Numbered from the stretch's first letter, positions 51,476 through 60,038 are shown. The stretch is DNA of 64,000 bases from CAG-791 sp000431495 (GCA_052117605.1 JBQKIT010000017.1), one strand, 5' to 3'. Notes: generated from the letters alone by a model not told the origin. Numbers and translations are program-made.

Positions 51476-52093
51476 TTATTTCATTACCCTGTAGACGCCG
51501 AATACCTTTCCAAGGATCTGACAATCCTCCACAATGATCGGCTCCATTTCATCATTCTCCGGCTGAAGACGAATGTGACCGTCCTCCTTGTAAAAGCGCT
51601 TGACCGTTGCGGAATCATCGATGAGAGCAACAATGATTTCTCCGTTTTCCGCATTCTGGCAGCTGTTAACAAAAATGTAATCGCCGTCCATAATGCCTGC
51701 ATTGATCATCGAAGTACCGTGTACCTTCAGGACAAAAGATTCGCCGCGCGGTACGTACTCTGCCGGTACAGGAAAATAGCTCTCAATGTTCTGTTCGGCG
51801 AGGATCGGCTCTCCTGCGGCAACGCGGCCGACAACGGGAAGAGAGGCTGTCTCGGTGCGCAGCATCTGGAAATTATCGTCACAAATCTCAATGGCACGTG
51901 GCTTCGTAGGATCTCTTCGAATGTACCCGCGCTTCTCGAGAGTGGCCAGATGCGAATGTACCGAAGAGGTGGACTTCAGATGAACTGCTTCACAAATCTC
52001 ACGAACCGCCGGCGGATAGCCCTTCTCCATAATCTGATCTTTGATATATTCCAGAATCTGTGCCTGCTTATCGGAAATGGGTCCCTTGGCCAT
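51476..52093 (-). CDS. lexA: SOS repressor LexA
   Basis: A 205-residue repressor that self-cleaves when RecA is activated. The N-terminal winged helix-turn-helix reads PPAVREICEAVHLKSTSSVHSHL (27-49). The cleavage site is A93-G94 (VAAGEP). The serine protease dyad is S128 (HGTSMI) and K165 (SATVKRF). The start is fixed by MAKGPISDKQAQIL and AGAGGA upstream on the minus strand; a longer open frame to 52330 is not used. It is divergent from the yneA-like gene with SOS boxes between them, so it is probably autoregulated. Confidence 0.96.
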   Translation of the reverse strand: MAKGPISDKQAQILEYIKDQIMEKGYPPAVREICEAVHLKSTSSVHSHLATLEKRGYIRRDPTKPRAIEICDDNFQMLRTETASLPVVGRVAAGEPILAEQNIESYFPVPAEYVPRGESFVLKVHGTSMINAGIMDGDYIFVNSCQNAENGEIIVALIDDSATVKRFYKEDGHIRLQPENDEMEPIIVEDCQILGKVFGVYRVMK

Positions 52094-52120
52094 AACGTAT
52101 CCTCTCTTTCTTTTTCTTTC

Positions 52121-52149
52121 ATTATAAAATTGATCCCCGGAAATGGCAA
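52121..52149 (-). promoter_or_regulatory. lexA promoter
   Basis: On the minus strand: TTGCCA (complement of 52144-52149), 17 nt, TATAAT (complement of 52121-52126). The SOS box at 52158-52171 lies just upstream. Confidence 0.7.
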
Positions 52150-52157
52150 ACATTTTT

Positions 52158-52238
52158 CGAAAATATGTTCGTATTCCATGTTGACAGGCGAATGTGTGTT
52201 CGGTATAATTGCAAACATAAGGAGCGAACAAATGTTCC
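52158..52238. promoter_or_regulatory. Three LexA boxes in the lexA/yneA-like divergent region
   Basis: CGAAAATATGTTCG (52158-52171), CGAATGTGTGTTCG (52189-52202) and CGAACAAATGTTCC (52225-52238) each match the Firmicute box CGAACRNRYGTTYG closely. The middle one lies inside the spacer of the rightward promoter, the third just after its -10, and the first next to the lexA promoter. Confidence 0.88.
52181..52209 (+). promoter_or_regulatory. LexA-controlled promoter of the yneA-like gene
   Basis: Consensus promoter TTGACA (52181-52186), 17 nt, TATAAT (52204-52209), with a LexA box filling the spacer. It should be strong and tightly repressed. Confidence 0.88.
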
Positions 52239-52309
52239 TTGACAGTGGTACCGGTTCTGACGACAAATGACCGGTGTGTTCGACAGCGGTTTGTTACGGA
52301 GGGGATGCC

Positions 52310-52732
52310 ATGCAAACGGCAAGGATACAAATGCAGAGAACATCAGATTATGGCCTGTCTTCCTATCGCGAACGTTCGGCGAGGTCCCGGGCGCGGAGAA
52401 GGCACAGGATTCGAATCACATATGGAATCATCGGAATCTGTACGGCGGCATTGATCCTTCTGGTCAGTCTTCTTATTTTCGGATTGACATCGAGAGCAGA
52501 GACACAGGGAAATCAGATGCACAAGTATTATACGAGCATCCTGGTGATCGGCGATCAGACGCTGGAGGACGTTGCCGGACAATATGCGGATCCGGATTAT
52601 TACAGGAATACAGCTGCTTATTATCGGGAGATATGTGAGATCAATCATCTCCCGGTGAAGGAAGGAGGAATTCCGCATGTAGCTCCCGGCAACTATATTA
52701 TTGTTCCGTACTTTTCGCCGGATTTTCTGTAA
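52310..52732 (+). CDS. YneA-like SOS cell-division inhibitor
   Basis: A 140-residue membrane-anchored protein: basic N-terminus (RSARSRARRRHRIR, about 23-36), one TM (about 38-60), then an extracellular LysM-like domain (about 72-135, from YYTSILVIGDQTLEDVAGQYADP to APGNYIIVPYF). In Bacillus subtilis YneA is divergent from lexA, LexA-repressed, has one TM and a LysM domain, and delays division after DNA damage. Layout and regulation match here, although sequence similarity looks low, so the call rests on architecture and context. ATG 52310 follows GGAGGGG. Confidence 0.75.
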   Translation: MQTARIQMQRTSDYGLSSYRERSARSRARRRHRIRITYGIIGICTAALILLVSLLIFGLTSRAETQGNQMHKYYTSILVIGDQTLEDVAGQYADPDYYRNTAAYYREICEINHLPVKEGGIPHVAPGNYIIVPYFSPDFL

Positions 52733-52813
52733 GAACTTTGTTTTTACATCGGGTACTTCCTTCTGTTTTCCCAATGCCCAGATAGGAGATACTATATAAA
52801 TTCATACCAGGAA

Positions 52814-52844
52814 AGCCCCGGAGTGCCTTGTACTCCGGGGTTTT
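52814..52844 (+). terminator. Terminator after yneA-like gene
   Basis: CCCCGGAGT pairs perfectly with ACTCCGGGG around GCCTTGT, then TTTTCCCGTTTTTTT. Confidence 0.9.
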
Positions 52845-52886
52845 CCCGTTTTTTTCTTGTTCCCGGTAAAACCATGACATGGATTT

Positions 52887-52915
52887 CTGACAAAATCATG
52901 AAACAGGAGTAGAAT
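52887..52915 (+). promoter_or_regulatory. Promoter before UDP-sugar pyrophosphorylase gene
   Basis: CTGACA (52887-52892), 17 nt, TAGAAT (52910-52915). Confidence 0.6.
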
Positions 52916-52959
52916 AGTATCTGGAAGTCATACAAAATGACAATTCAGGAGGAAGATCC

Positions 52960-54201
52960 ATGGCTACACTGGAAGAAAGAAAAGAGCTTGCGGCGAAGAA
53001 GCTGGAGCAGTGCGGGCAGACTCATGTACTGAAATATTACCACACGCTGACAGAGGAAGAGAAGGACAAGCTGCTGACGCAGATCGAACAGACAGATCTG
53101 TCGGTTACGAAATATGTCCATCACAGAGAAGAGCTGTCCGGGCGAGGTGAGATTACTCCGTTAAAGGCATTGGAAATTTCGGAGATACAGAAGAGAGAAA
53201 AGGAATATCACGCCATCGGACTGGAGCAGATTCGTGCAGGAAAGGTGGCTGCGGTTCTGCTTGCCGGCGGAATGGGAACAAGACTGGGGTCTGACAATCC
53301 GAAATGCATGTATGACATCGGTCTTACGCATCCTGTTTATATCATGCAGAGACTTGTTGAGAACATGATGGATGTTGTCCATGAGGCAGGAAGATTTTTC
53401 CCGTTTTTCATTATGACAAGCGATAAAAACCATGACGCGACGGTTTCCTTCATGAAGGAACATTCGTATTTCGGATACGATCCGGAGATGGTATTTTTCT
53501 TCCGTCAGGACATGGCACCGGCTACCGATTATGAGGGAAAGATCTATATGGAAAACCGGTTCCGTATGGCGTCCTCTCCGAACGGAAACGGCGGCTGGTT
53601 CAGTTCTATGAACAAAGCAGGTCTCCTGGATAAACTGCATGAGCTCGGTGTAGAGTGGCTGAACTGCTTCGCGGTAGACAATGTTCTGCAGCGAATTGCA
53701 GATCCCTCCTTTATCGGTGCAACCATCGCAGAGAATTGTGTAAGCGGCGCCAAGGTTGTACGGAAGGCTGCTCCGGATGAGAAGGTCGGAGCGATGTGCC
53801 TGGAGGATGGAAAACCTTCTATTGTGGAATATTATGAGATGACGCCGGAGCTTCTGGGCGCAAGAGATGACAACGGAAATCCTTCGTATAATTTCGGAGT
53901 GATTCTGAATTATCTCTTCCGTGAGGACAAGCTGGAAGAAATCATGAATCACAAGCTGATGCTCCATATTGTTGAGAAGAAAATTCCTTATATGGATGCA
54001 GAAGGAAGCTTTGTGAAGCCGGAATCTCCGAACGGATATAAATTCGAAGAGCTGATTCTTGATATGGTACATGAGATGGAGTCCTGCCTTCCCTATGAAG
54101 TGGAGCGTTCCCGTGAATTTGCGCCGATCAAGAACAAAACAGGCGTTGATTCTGTGGAGTCTGCAAGAAAGCTTTGCGAGGAAAATGGAATTAAACTATA
54201 G
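52960..54201 (+). CDS. UDPGP-family UTP-sugar-1-phosphate uridylyltransferase
   Basis: A 413-residue nucleotidyltransferase of the eukaryote-like UDPGP type 1 family, distinct from bacterial GalU. The signature VLLAGGMGTRLGSDNPKCMYDIG (about 94-116) is followed by PNGNGGWFSSM (the uridine-binding NGNGG loop, near 207-217) and KNKTGVDSVESARKL near the C-terminus. It may make UDP-glucose or UDP-HexNAc; the family covers UDP-GlcNAc/GalNAc pyrophosphorylases. AGGAGGAAG precedes the ATG. Monocistronic. Confidence 0.9.
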   Translation: MATLEERKELAAKKLEQCGQTHVLKYYHTLTEEEKDKLLTQIEQTDLSVTKYVHHREELSGRGEITPLKALEISEIQKREKEYHAIGLEQIRAGKVAAVLLAGGMGTRLGSDNPKCMYDIGLTHPVYIMQRLVENMMDVVHEAGRFFPFFIMTSDKNHDATVSFMKEHSYFGYDPEMVFFFRQDMAPATDYEGKIYMENRFRMASSPNGNGGWFSSMNKAGLLDKLHELGVEWLNCFAVDNVLQRIADPSFIGATIAENCVSGAKVVRKAAPDEKVGAMCLEDGKPSIVEYYEMTPELLGARDDNGNPSYNFGVILNYLFREDKLEEIMNHKLMLHIVEKKIPYMDAEGSFVKPESPNGYKFEELILDMVHEMESCLPYEVERSREFAPIKNKTGVDSVESARKLCEENGIKL

Positions 54202-54238
54202 AAGAAGTGGCATTTTTTCAAAAGAATCAGCGAAAAGG

Positions 54239-54267
54239 ATGACAAATCCTGACCGTTATTGTATAGT
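54239..54267 (+). promoter_or_regulatory. Promoter before small basic coiled-coil gene
   Basis: ATGACA (54239-54244), 17 nt, TATAGT (54262-54267). Confidence 0.55.
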
Positions 54268-54312
54268 GCTATCAGAATTTCAATTATTTCTTAAGTAAGG
54301 GAGAGTGTTACC

Positions 54313-54528
54313 ATGCCGAGAGGACGTAAGAAGAAACCGGAATCCGTAGAAGAGCAGATGCAGCTGGTACAGGCTGAGATTGAGGAGCTTTCTGCGAAAT
54401 TAAAAGCGAAAAAGAAAGAAATGGCTGTTCTGGAAAAGGCGAAAAAAGCGGAAGAACAGCAGAAGCTTCTGGATGCAGTTGCAGCATCCGGTAAAAGCGT
54501 GGATGAAATCATCGGAATGCTTCAGTAA
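54313..54528 (+). CDS. Small basic coiled-coil protein, unknown
   Basis: A 71-residue protein: a very basic start (MPRGRKKKPE), an amphipathic Lys/Glu/Ala coiled coil (about 10-52), and a short C-terminal segment (GKSVDEIIGML) resembling the end of H-NS-like or small nucleoid-associated proteins. It has its own promoter, the ribosome binding site GGGAGAG and a terminator, so it is a genuine independent gene. DNA binding is only a suggestion from composition. Confidence 0.75.
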   Translation: MPRGRKKKPESVEEQMQLVQAEIEELSAKLKAKKKEMAVLEKAKKAEEQQKLLDAVAASGKSVDEIIGMLQ

Positions 54529-54549
54529 TTAAGATATGTTGCATGCGCA

Positions 54550-54581
54550 TGGGCCGAGAACAGCAGTGTTCTTGGCCTTTT
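54550..54581 (+). terminator. Rho-independent terminator
   Basis: GGCCGAGAACA pairs with TGTTCTTGGCC (one G-U) around GCAG, followed by TTTT. Confidence 0.85.
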
Positions 54582-54633
54582 GTGTGCCTGAAGGTGTCTG
54601 ACGGAGTCAGCATCGGAGGAAGGAGATCGAATC

Positions 54634-55728
54634 ATGGAGAAAATGAAAGCGTTTCTGAAACGAAAGGATATTGAAATATCTCTTCGCAGATACGGAATTG
54701 ATGCATTGGGAGCGATGGCGCAGGGGCTGTTCTGCTCTCTTTTGATCGGAACCATCATCAATACCATCGGAACACAGTTTCACATTCCGTTTCTGACGAT
54801 GGCAGTGGCCACCGTCAATGATACACAGGATACGGTGGGGTCCCTTGCATCCGCAATGAGCGGTCCTGCCATGGCGGTGGCCATTGGTTATGCGCTTCAT
54901 TGTCCGCCGCTTGTTCTGTTTTCTCTGATTACGGTGGGATTTGCGTCAAATGCGCTCGGCGGTGCCGGCGGCCCGCTGGCGGTTCTTTTCGTTGCCATTG
55001 TGGCTTCGGAGATCGGAAAAGCGGTTTCCAAAGAGACGAAGATTGATATCCTTGTGACGCCGCTTGTCACCATTGCGGTTGGCGTCGGCCTTTCTGCCTG
55101 GTGGGCACCGGCCCTTGGAAAAGCGGCAATGAAGGCAGGCGCGCTGATTATGTGGGCAACGGAGCTGCAGCCGTTCCTGATGGGCGTTATGGTCTCTGTC
55201 TTTGTCGGTATTGCGCTTACTCTTCCGATTTCCTCTGCGGCAATCTGTGCAGCGCTTGGCCTCACAGGTCTTGCAGGCGGCGCAGCGGTAGCTGGGTGCA
55301 GCGCACAGATGGTCGGCTTTGCCGTGATGTCTTTCCGGGAGAATAAGTGGGGAGGTCTGATTTCCCAGGGAATCGGAACATCCATGCTTCAGATGGGAAA
55401 TATTGTAAAAAATCCGCGGATCTGGATCGCGCCGATTGTGACCTCTGCGATCACGGGGCCGCTGGCAACCTGCCTGTTCCATCTTCAGATGAACGGAGCG
55501 GCTGTTTCCTCCGGTATGGGAACCTGCGGCCTGGTTGGCCAGATCGGGGTATATACCGGATGGATCAATGACATTGCGGAGGGAACCAAAGGCGCTGTGA
55601 CCGCGTGGGACTGGACAGGGCTGATTCTGATTTCCTTTGTTCTTCCTGCGGTGCTTTGCCCTCTCATCAACAGCTTCCTGAAAAAGCTTGGCTGGGTGAA
55701 GGACGGAGATATGAAGCTGAACAACTGA
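54634..55728 (+). CDS. PTS EIIC-like membrane protein
   Basis: A 364-residue membrane protein with about 9-10 hydrophobic segments, matching the PTS_EIIC_2 group. The N-terminus reads DALGAMAQGLFCSLLIGTIINTIG, with glycine-rich loops NALGGAGGPLA (about 109-119) and GLTGLAGGAAVAGCSAQ (about 208-224). No EIIA or EIIB domain or gene is nearby, so it may use components encoded elsewhere or act as a PTS-independent transporter. AGGAAGGAGA precedes the ATG. Confidence 0.85.
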   Translation: MEKMKAFLKRKDIEISLRRYGIDALGAMAQGLFCSLLIGTIINTIGTQFHIPFLTMAVATVNDTQDTVGSLASAMSGPAMAVAIGYALHCPPLVLFSLITVGFASNALGGAGGPLAVLFVAIVASEIGKAVSKETKIDILVTPLVTIAVGVGLSAWWAPALGKAAMKAGALIMWATELQPFLMGVMVSVFVGIALTLPISSAAICAALGLTGLAGGAAVAGCSAQMVGFAVMSFRENKWGGLISQGIGTSMLQMGNIVKNPRIWIAPIVTSAITGPLATCLFHLQMNGAAVSSGMGTCGLVGQIGVYTGWINDIAEGTKGAVTAWDWTGLILISFVLPAVLCPLINSFLKKLGWVKDGDMKLNN

Positions 55729-55734
55729 GGAACA

Positions 55735-56808
55735 TCAGTTATCTTCCCGGAGCTTTACAATATTGGCGGCGCGTCGTCTGCGGTCTTCCTCAATCGCTGC
55801 ATAGTGCTTTCTGGTTGTGTTGACGTCCTTGTGGCCAAGGACATCTGCAACCAGATAAATATCGCCGGTTTCCCGGTACAGACTGGTTCCGTAAGTGCTG
55901 CGAAGCTTATGCGGCGTGATCTTCTTCAACGTAGTGATACGGGATGCGTATTTTTTGACAAGCTTCTCGACTGCACGCACCGTGATGCGCCGATTCTGAA
56001 GAGAGAGAAACAGTGCATTTTCGGAGCCCTCCTGCGGAATGATCTGCATTCGGGCCTCCAGATAACGGTGCAGTGCCTGCTCCACCTCATCACCGAAGTA
56101 TACAATGGCATCGTATCCGCCCTTACGGTGGACACGGATGCCATTTTCTTCAAAATTCACATCATCCAGATCCAATCCCACACATTCACTGACTCGAATT
56201 CCGGTTCCGAGAAGAAGGGTGAGAAGAGCAGTATCGCGTACGGCAGTTTTGTTATGAAAACGCTGCTCTGTCTTCGTCAGTCCTTCGCCGTCCTCGGCGA
56301 GATCCAGAAGTCTCGCAACCTCATTTGGCTCCAGGCGGATGATCGGCTTCTCGTGAAGCTTGGGCATCGGGATCAGGGCCGAAACATCCCGGCGGATCTG
56401 CTCAGATTGATAGAAATACTGATACATACTGCGAATGGCAGAAAGCTTGCGTGATTTCCCACGCTCATCGTTGGTATAAACCTTGCCGTTTTTGGTATAG
56501 TAAGTGGTCCAGTCAAGAAACTCTTCCAGATCCACCTTCTGAATCTGATCCAGTACCGAGACCGGAAAATCCGGGATTTTCATTTTGGCAAGCTCGCAGT
56601 TGTTTTCATGCATGTATTCGAAAAAGACGCGAAGATCGTAGGCATAGGCGAGTCTTGTCCTTGTGCCGGTATTCTCCGAGATTCCGCGGAAAAACTGGCG
56701 GCAGAAAGAGGGGAGCTCCTTCAGAATCTCCCTCATTTTCAGCGTATTCTTTTCATCCACTTCCTGAGAATAAGTCTCAGAAGCTCCGCCATGCTGCGAT
56801 TTCTGCAT
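55735..56808 (-). CDS. xerS: Tyrosine recombinase XerS
   Basis: A 357-residue site-specific recombinase; XerS acts alone at dif to resolve chromosome dimers in streptococci and related Firmicutes. Catalytic residues: R205 (GTGIRVSE), K229 (HRKGGYD), H300 and R303 (TPHKLRST), H326 (LGHKDV), Y336 (RKHYAAIE). The N-terminal SAM-like core-binding domain spans about 35-140. The start is supported by AAAGGAT 9 nt upstream on the minus strand. It lies convergent to the EIIC gene and downstream of the aldolase gene on the same strand. Not a phage integrase by context. Confidence 0.88.
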   Translation of the reverse strand: MQKSQHGGASETYSQEVDEKNTLKMREILKELPSFCRQFFRGISENTGTRTRLAYAYDLRVFFEYMHENNCELAKMKIPDFPVSVLDQIQKVDLEEFLDWTTYYTKNGKVYTNDERGKSRKLSAIRSMYQYFYQSEQIRRDVSALIPMPKLHEKPIIRLEPNEVARLLDLAEDGEGLTKTEQRFHNKTAVRDTALLTLLLGTGIRVSECVGLDLDDVNFEENGIRVHRKGGYDAIVYFGDEVEQALHRYLEARMQIIPQEGSENALFLSLQNRRITVRAVEKLVKKYASRITTLKKITPHKLRSTYGTSLYRETGDIYLVADVLGHKDVNTTRKHYAAIEEDRRRRAANIVKLREDN

Positions 56809-56837
56809 GCTGTCAATATCCTTTCTGACTGCGAAAA

Positions 56838-57920
56838 CTATCTTTCATCCTTTAATTTGGAGTAAGAGGTGATGTATGCGATTCGATCCGCCTTTGCATG
56901 CTCTGCGGAAAGCGGCGGTACATTTCCCTGAACCCGGGCGAGCATTGCCGCGCGGCAGCCCTTCTCGAGGACCATGGCGGCAGCCTCCACATCCTCTGCA
57001 GAAGCACCGGTGCAAACAGCTCCCTTGCCGCGGATTAAAACGGCATTTCTGTCCCTCAAAGCTTCCTGAATTTCATCCTTGTCTGCGGACTCCTCAAGGA
57101 TCGGAAGATCCGTTCCGGCAATCTGCGCCTGATCGTCGAGATACGGATAGAGCATCGGTACGGCAATCTTGCTTGCTGACATCGTGAACGGGGCCCTGGA
57201 AAGAGCGGTAAACGGAGCACCGCCGTATCCGCCCTCTGAAATCTCATAATAACGGGAAAGATCGCTGCCAAGAGAATCCTCCTCTGCGATTTCTTCGTCG
57301 GTCGGAAGGATAAGGCCGTAGGCAAGGCTCATCCGGATCAATGAACGGTAGCGGGCACGGGAAAGATCCTCCAGGGCGTGCGCAATGGCAAACGCATTGT
57401 CATAATCGGTTCCAAGGCATTCTGCCCCGTGATTCGCCATGAGAAGAGCAGAAGAGGAGGGAGCGCCGGAGATTGCTTCGATTACATTCCGGCTGAGCTC
57501 CTGCGAACCATTGGGGCCATATCCTGCGGTAGGAACAACGGGACCCAGTAATGCTTCAAAGGAAGATGATTTGGGAACTTCAAGCACGGTATCACCCAGA
57601 ATGCTGAGAGCGGATGCATAATTCTGGTGCGTGTGAATGACAAAATTCACCTCCGGCCGCAGTTTATAGGCATCCGCATGGATCCATTTCTCACTGGAGG
57701 GCTTAACACTTCCTTCGTAGGAGCAGTCCTCAATATTGGTAATCACGATCTGGTCGGGCGTCAGATCCTCATATGCGCGGCCGCTGGGGGTGATCACGAA
57801 CTGTGTGTCACTGATTCTTGCGCTGATATTTCCCCAGGTCCTTGCAATCAATCCGGATTCCGACAATTCCAGTCCTGCCCGGATAACGAGCTCTCTGGCT
57901 TCCAGCAATTCATACGCCAT
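56838..57920 (-). CDS. Duplicated class II aldolase/adducin-family protein
   Basis: A 360-residue protein. The N-terminal half is a class II aldolase/epimerase domain, with ligands H97 and H99 (VIHTHQNY), catalytic-type Glu77 (SSEKWIHAD) and H164 (MANHGAECLG). The C-terminal half (about 240-335) repeats the pattern in degenerate form; NAVLIRGKGAVCTGASAEDVEAAA aligns with the NHG region but has Lys for His. Members act on ribulose-, fuculose- or rhamnulose-phosphate. The start at 57920 is set by AGGAGG; the frame continues upstream to 58163 without support. Divergent from xylB. Confidence 0.85.
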   Translation of the reverse strand: MAYELLEARELVIRAGLELSESGLIARTWGNISARISDTQFVITPSGRAYEDLTPDQIVITNIEDCSYEGSVKPSSEKWIHADAYKLRPEVNFVIHTHQNYASALSILGDTVLEVPKSSSFEALLGPVVPTAGYGPNGSQELSRNVIEAISGAPSSSALLMANHGAECLGTDYDNAFAIAHALEDLSRARYRSLIRMSLAYGLILPTDEEIAEEDSLGSDLSRYYEISEGGYGGAPFTALSRAPFTMSASKIAVPMLYPYLDDQAQIAGTDLPILEESADKDEIQEALRDRNAVLIRGKGAVCTGASAEDVEAAAMVLEKGCRAAMLARVQGNVPPLSAEHAKADRIAYITSYSKLKDER

Positions 57921-57988
57921 ACGATACCTCCTGTATGTTTCGACCTTTTGTGTGGCAAACAATGTATCTTCTGATAGTCCTAATGAAT

Positions 57989-58144
57989 GAAACGATATCA
58001 ACAAGCATAGCACGCATTTCCGCCAAAATGAATCCCAAAAGCAGGATTGACTGAAATGGTCATTGATATTGACCGAAACGATACCATGTAAGAATATTGC
58101 CTCCAGCTGTTGACCGATATGATCAATACTGACCAATTTGGTCA
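57989..58144. promoter_or_regulatory. Operator cluster between aldolase and xylB
   Basis: The 407-nt gap (57921-58327) has no gene. It contains the perfect 15-bp palindrome TGACCAATTTGGTCA (58130-58144), the near-palindrome TTGACC-GATAT-GATCAA (58110-58126) and TGGTCA-N6-TTGACC (58057-58074), all sharing GGTCA/TGACC half-sites. GAAACGATA occurs twice (57989-57997, 58075-58083). This looks like cooperative binding by one regulator. The regulator gene is not in the window. Confidence 0.7.
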
Positions 58145-58241
58145 TCGTAAAGAATAAGAGCAAAACACACTTGTTTCAGCTGTGTTTTTTCGAAGCGAGA
58201 CAGAAACGCAATTTTTGAAGAAAGATCCGCAGAAACCTGCA

Positions 58242-58270
58242 TTGACTTTCAAATCGCTATTTTTCATAAT
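58242..58270 (+). promoter_or_regulatory. xylB promoter
   Basis: TTGACT (58242-58247), 17 nt, CATAAT (58265-58270), about 58 nt before the ATG and about 100 nt downstream of the operator cluster. Confidence 0.65.
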
Positions 58271-58327
58271 ATTTTTAATAGAATAATGCGCACTGAGGAT
58301 GCGCTTTTATTAAGGAGGATACGTCAT

Positions 58328-59800
58328 ATGCTGTACATTGGTGTTGATCTTGGTACCTCTGCCGTGAAGCTTCTTCTGATGAAGGAGGACGGCACAATCG
58401 AGAATATTGTATCGAAGGAATATCCGCTCTTTTTCCCTCATCCCGGATGGTCCGAGCAGAAGCCCGAGGATTGGCTCTCTGCCGTGAAGGAAGGAATCAG
58501 GGAGCTGACTGCAAACTGTGACAGGACTCAGGTCGCAGGAATCGGTGCCGGCGGACAGATGCACGGGTTGGTTGCACTGGATGCAGACGACAAGGTCCTC
58601 CGTCCCGCTATTTTGTGGAATGACGGCCGCAGCCAGGAAGAGACCGATTACCTTAACAATGAGATCGGAAAGGAGAAGCTGACGGAGTATACCGGAAACA
58701 TTGCTTTTGCCGGCTTTACCGCACCGAAGATTCTCTGGATGAGAAATCATGAGCCGGAGCTGTTTGCAAGAATTGCCAAGGTGATGCTTCCGAAGGACTA
58801 CATCAACTATATGCTGTCCGGCGTTAACTGCACGGATTATTCGGATGCTTCCGGAATGCTTCTTCTGGATGTGAAGAATAAGTGCTGGAGCAAGCCGATG
58901 CTTGAAATCTGTGGTATTACGGAAGAGATGATGCCGAAGCTCTACGAGTCCTATGAAGCAGTAGGTACCCTGAAGCCTGAGATTGCTGAGGAGCTTGGCC
59001 TTCCTGAAAGCGTCAAGGTTGTGGCAGGTGCCGGTGATAACGCAGCTGCTGCCATTGGTACGGCAACCGTAGGAAACGGAGCCTGCAACATTTCACTTGG
59101 AACCTCCGGTACAATTTTCATCTCCTCCGATACCTTTGGTGTAGACAGCGGAAATGCACTTCACGCATTTGCACACGCAGACGGTGGCTTCCATCTGATG
59201 GGCTGCATGCTTTCTGCAGCCTCCTGCAACAAGTGGTTTATGGATGAGATTCTCCGCACAAAGGATTATCCTGCAGAGCAGAAGGGAATCACGGATGATA
59301 AGCTTGGCTGCAATCATGTGTATTATCTGCCTTATCTGATGGGTGAGCGCGCTCCGCACAATGATCCTGCTGCACGCAGCTGCTTCATCGGCATGACAAT
59401 GGACACCACGCGTGAGGACATGACGCAGGCTGTTCTGGAAGGCGTTGCCTTCGGAATCCGCGATTCTCTCGAGGCAGCAAAGAAGCTCGGAATTGAGATT
59501 CATTCGAGCATGATCTGCGGCGGCGGAGCAAAGAGCCCTCTTTGGAAGAAGATTTTTGCGAACGTTCTGAATCTTGAGCTTACGACTCCTGAGACGGAGC
59601 AGGGTCCCGGATACGGCGGAGCCATTCTTGCTGCAGTAGCCTGCGGCGAGTATCCGACGGTCAAGGATGCCGTTTCCCGCCTTGTCAAGACAACGGACAA
59701 GGTAGAGCCGGACGCAGAGATTGCTGCGAAGTATGAGCAGAAGTATCAGACCTACCGGAAGCTCTATCCTGCACTGAAGGGAATCTTCCCGGAGCTGTAA
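58328..59800 (+). CDS. xylB: Xylulokinase (FGGY family)
   Basis: ATP-dependent carbohydrate kinase of 490 residues that would phosphorylate D-xylulose. It has the N-terminal phosphate motif YIGVDLGTSAVK (3-14), GAGGQMHGLVALD near 75-88, PAILWNDGRSQEE near 96-110, and the C-terminal domain motif ICGGGAKSPLWKKI (near 400). Length and GQMHG pattern fit XylB better than glycerol or ribulose kinases. ATG 58328 follows AAGGAGGATACG. The divergent aldolase/epimerase-type gene suggests pentose or pentulose catabolism. Confidence 0.9.
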   Translation: MLYIGVDLGTSAVKLLLMKEDGTIENIVSKEYPLFFPHPGWSEQKPEDWLSAVKEGIRELTANCDRTQVAGIGAGGQMHGLVALDADDKVLRPAILWNDGRSQEETDYLNNEIGKEKLTEYTGNIAFAGFTAPKILWMRNHEPELFARIAKVMLPKDYINYMLSGVNCTDYSDASGMLLLDVKNKCWSKPMLEICGITEEMMPKLYESYEAVGTLKPEIAEELGLPESVKVVAGAGDNAAAAIGTATVGNGACNISLGTSGTIFISSDTFGVDSGNALHAFAHADGGFHLMGCMLSAASCNKWFMDEILRTKDYPAEQKGITDDKLGCNHVYYLPYLMGERAPHNDPAARSCFIGMTMDTTREDMTQAVLEGVAFGIRDSLEAAKKLGIEIHSSMICGGGAKSPLWKKIFANVLNLELTTPETEQGPGYGGAILAAVACGEYPTVKDAVSRLVKTTDKVEPDAEIAAKYEQKYQTYRKLYPALKGIFPEL

Positions 59801-59843
59801 ACGAAGCCGCTCATTGAAAAATCATTGAATATGGGAACAGGAA

Positions 59844-59873
59844 GCCGTCGGGGAATTTTCCCCGGCGGTTTTT
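59844..59873 (+). terminator. Terminator after xylB
   Basis: CCGTCGGGG pairs with CCCCGGCGG (one G-U) around AATTTT, followed by TTTTT. Confidence 0.88.
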
Positions 59874-59911
59874 CATGGGCGCGTCCTTTTTATATGAAAC
59901 TTTATATTTTC

Positions 59912-59940
59912 TTAACTAAGAGACGGAAAAACGATATGAT
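59912..59940 (+). promoter_or_regulatory. Promoter before AI-2E transporter gene
   Basis: TTAACT (59912-59917), 17 nt, TATGAT (59935-59940). Confidence 0.55.
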
Positions 59941-60038
59941 ATACTTACAAGGATAGCTTTGTACCTGTGCCGATTCCGGAACCGGTGAAGTACAGGAGAA
60001 GATCATTCACAAATCTATAGACGAAGGAGCTTTTCTGA

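Noticed and set aside
57985..58000. CcpA cre site around GAAACGATATCA
   Set aside because: Spacing between the half-sites is one base too short for the cre consensus; kept only as a repeated GAAACGATA element.
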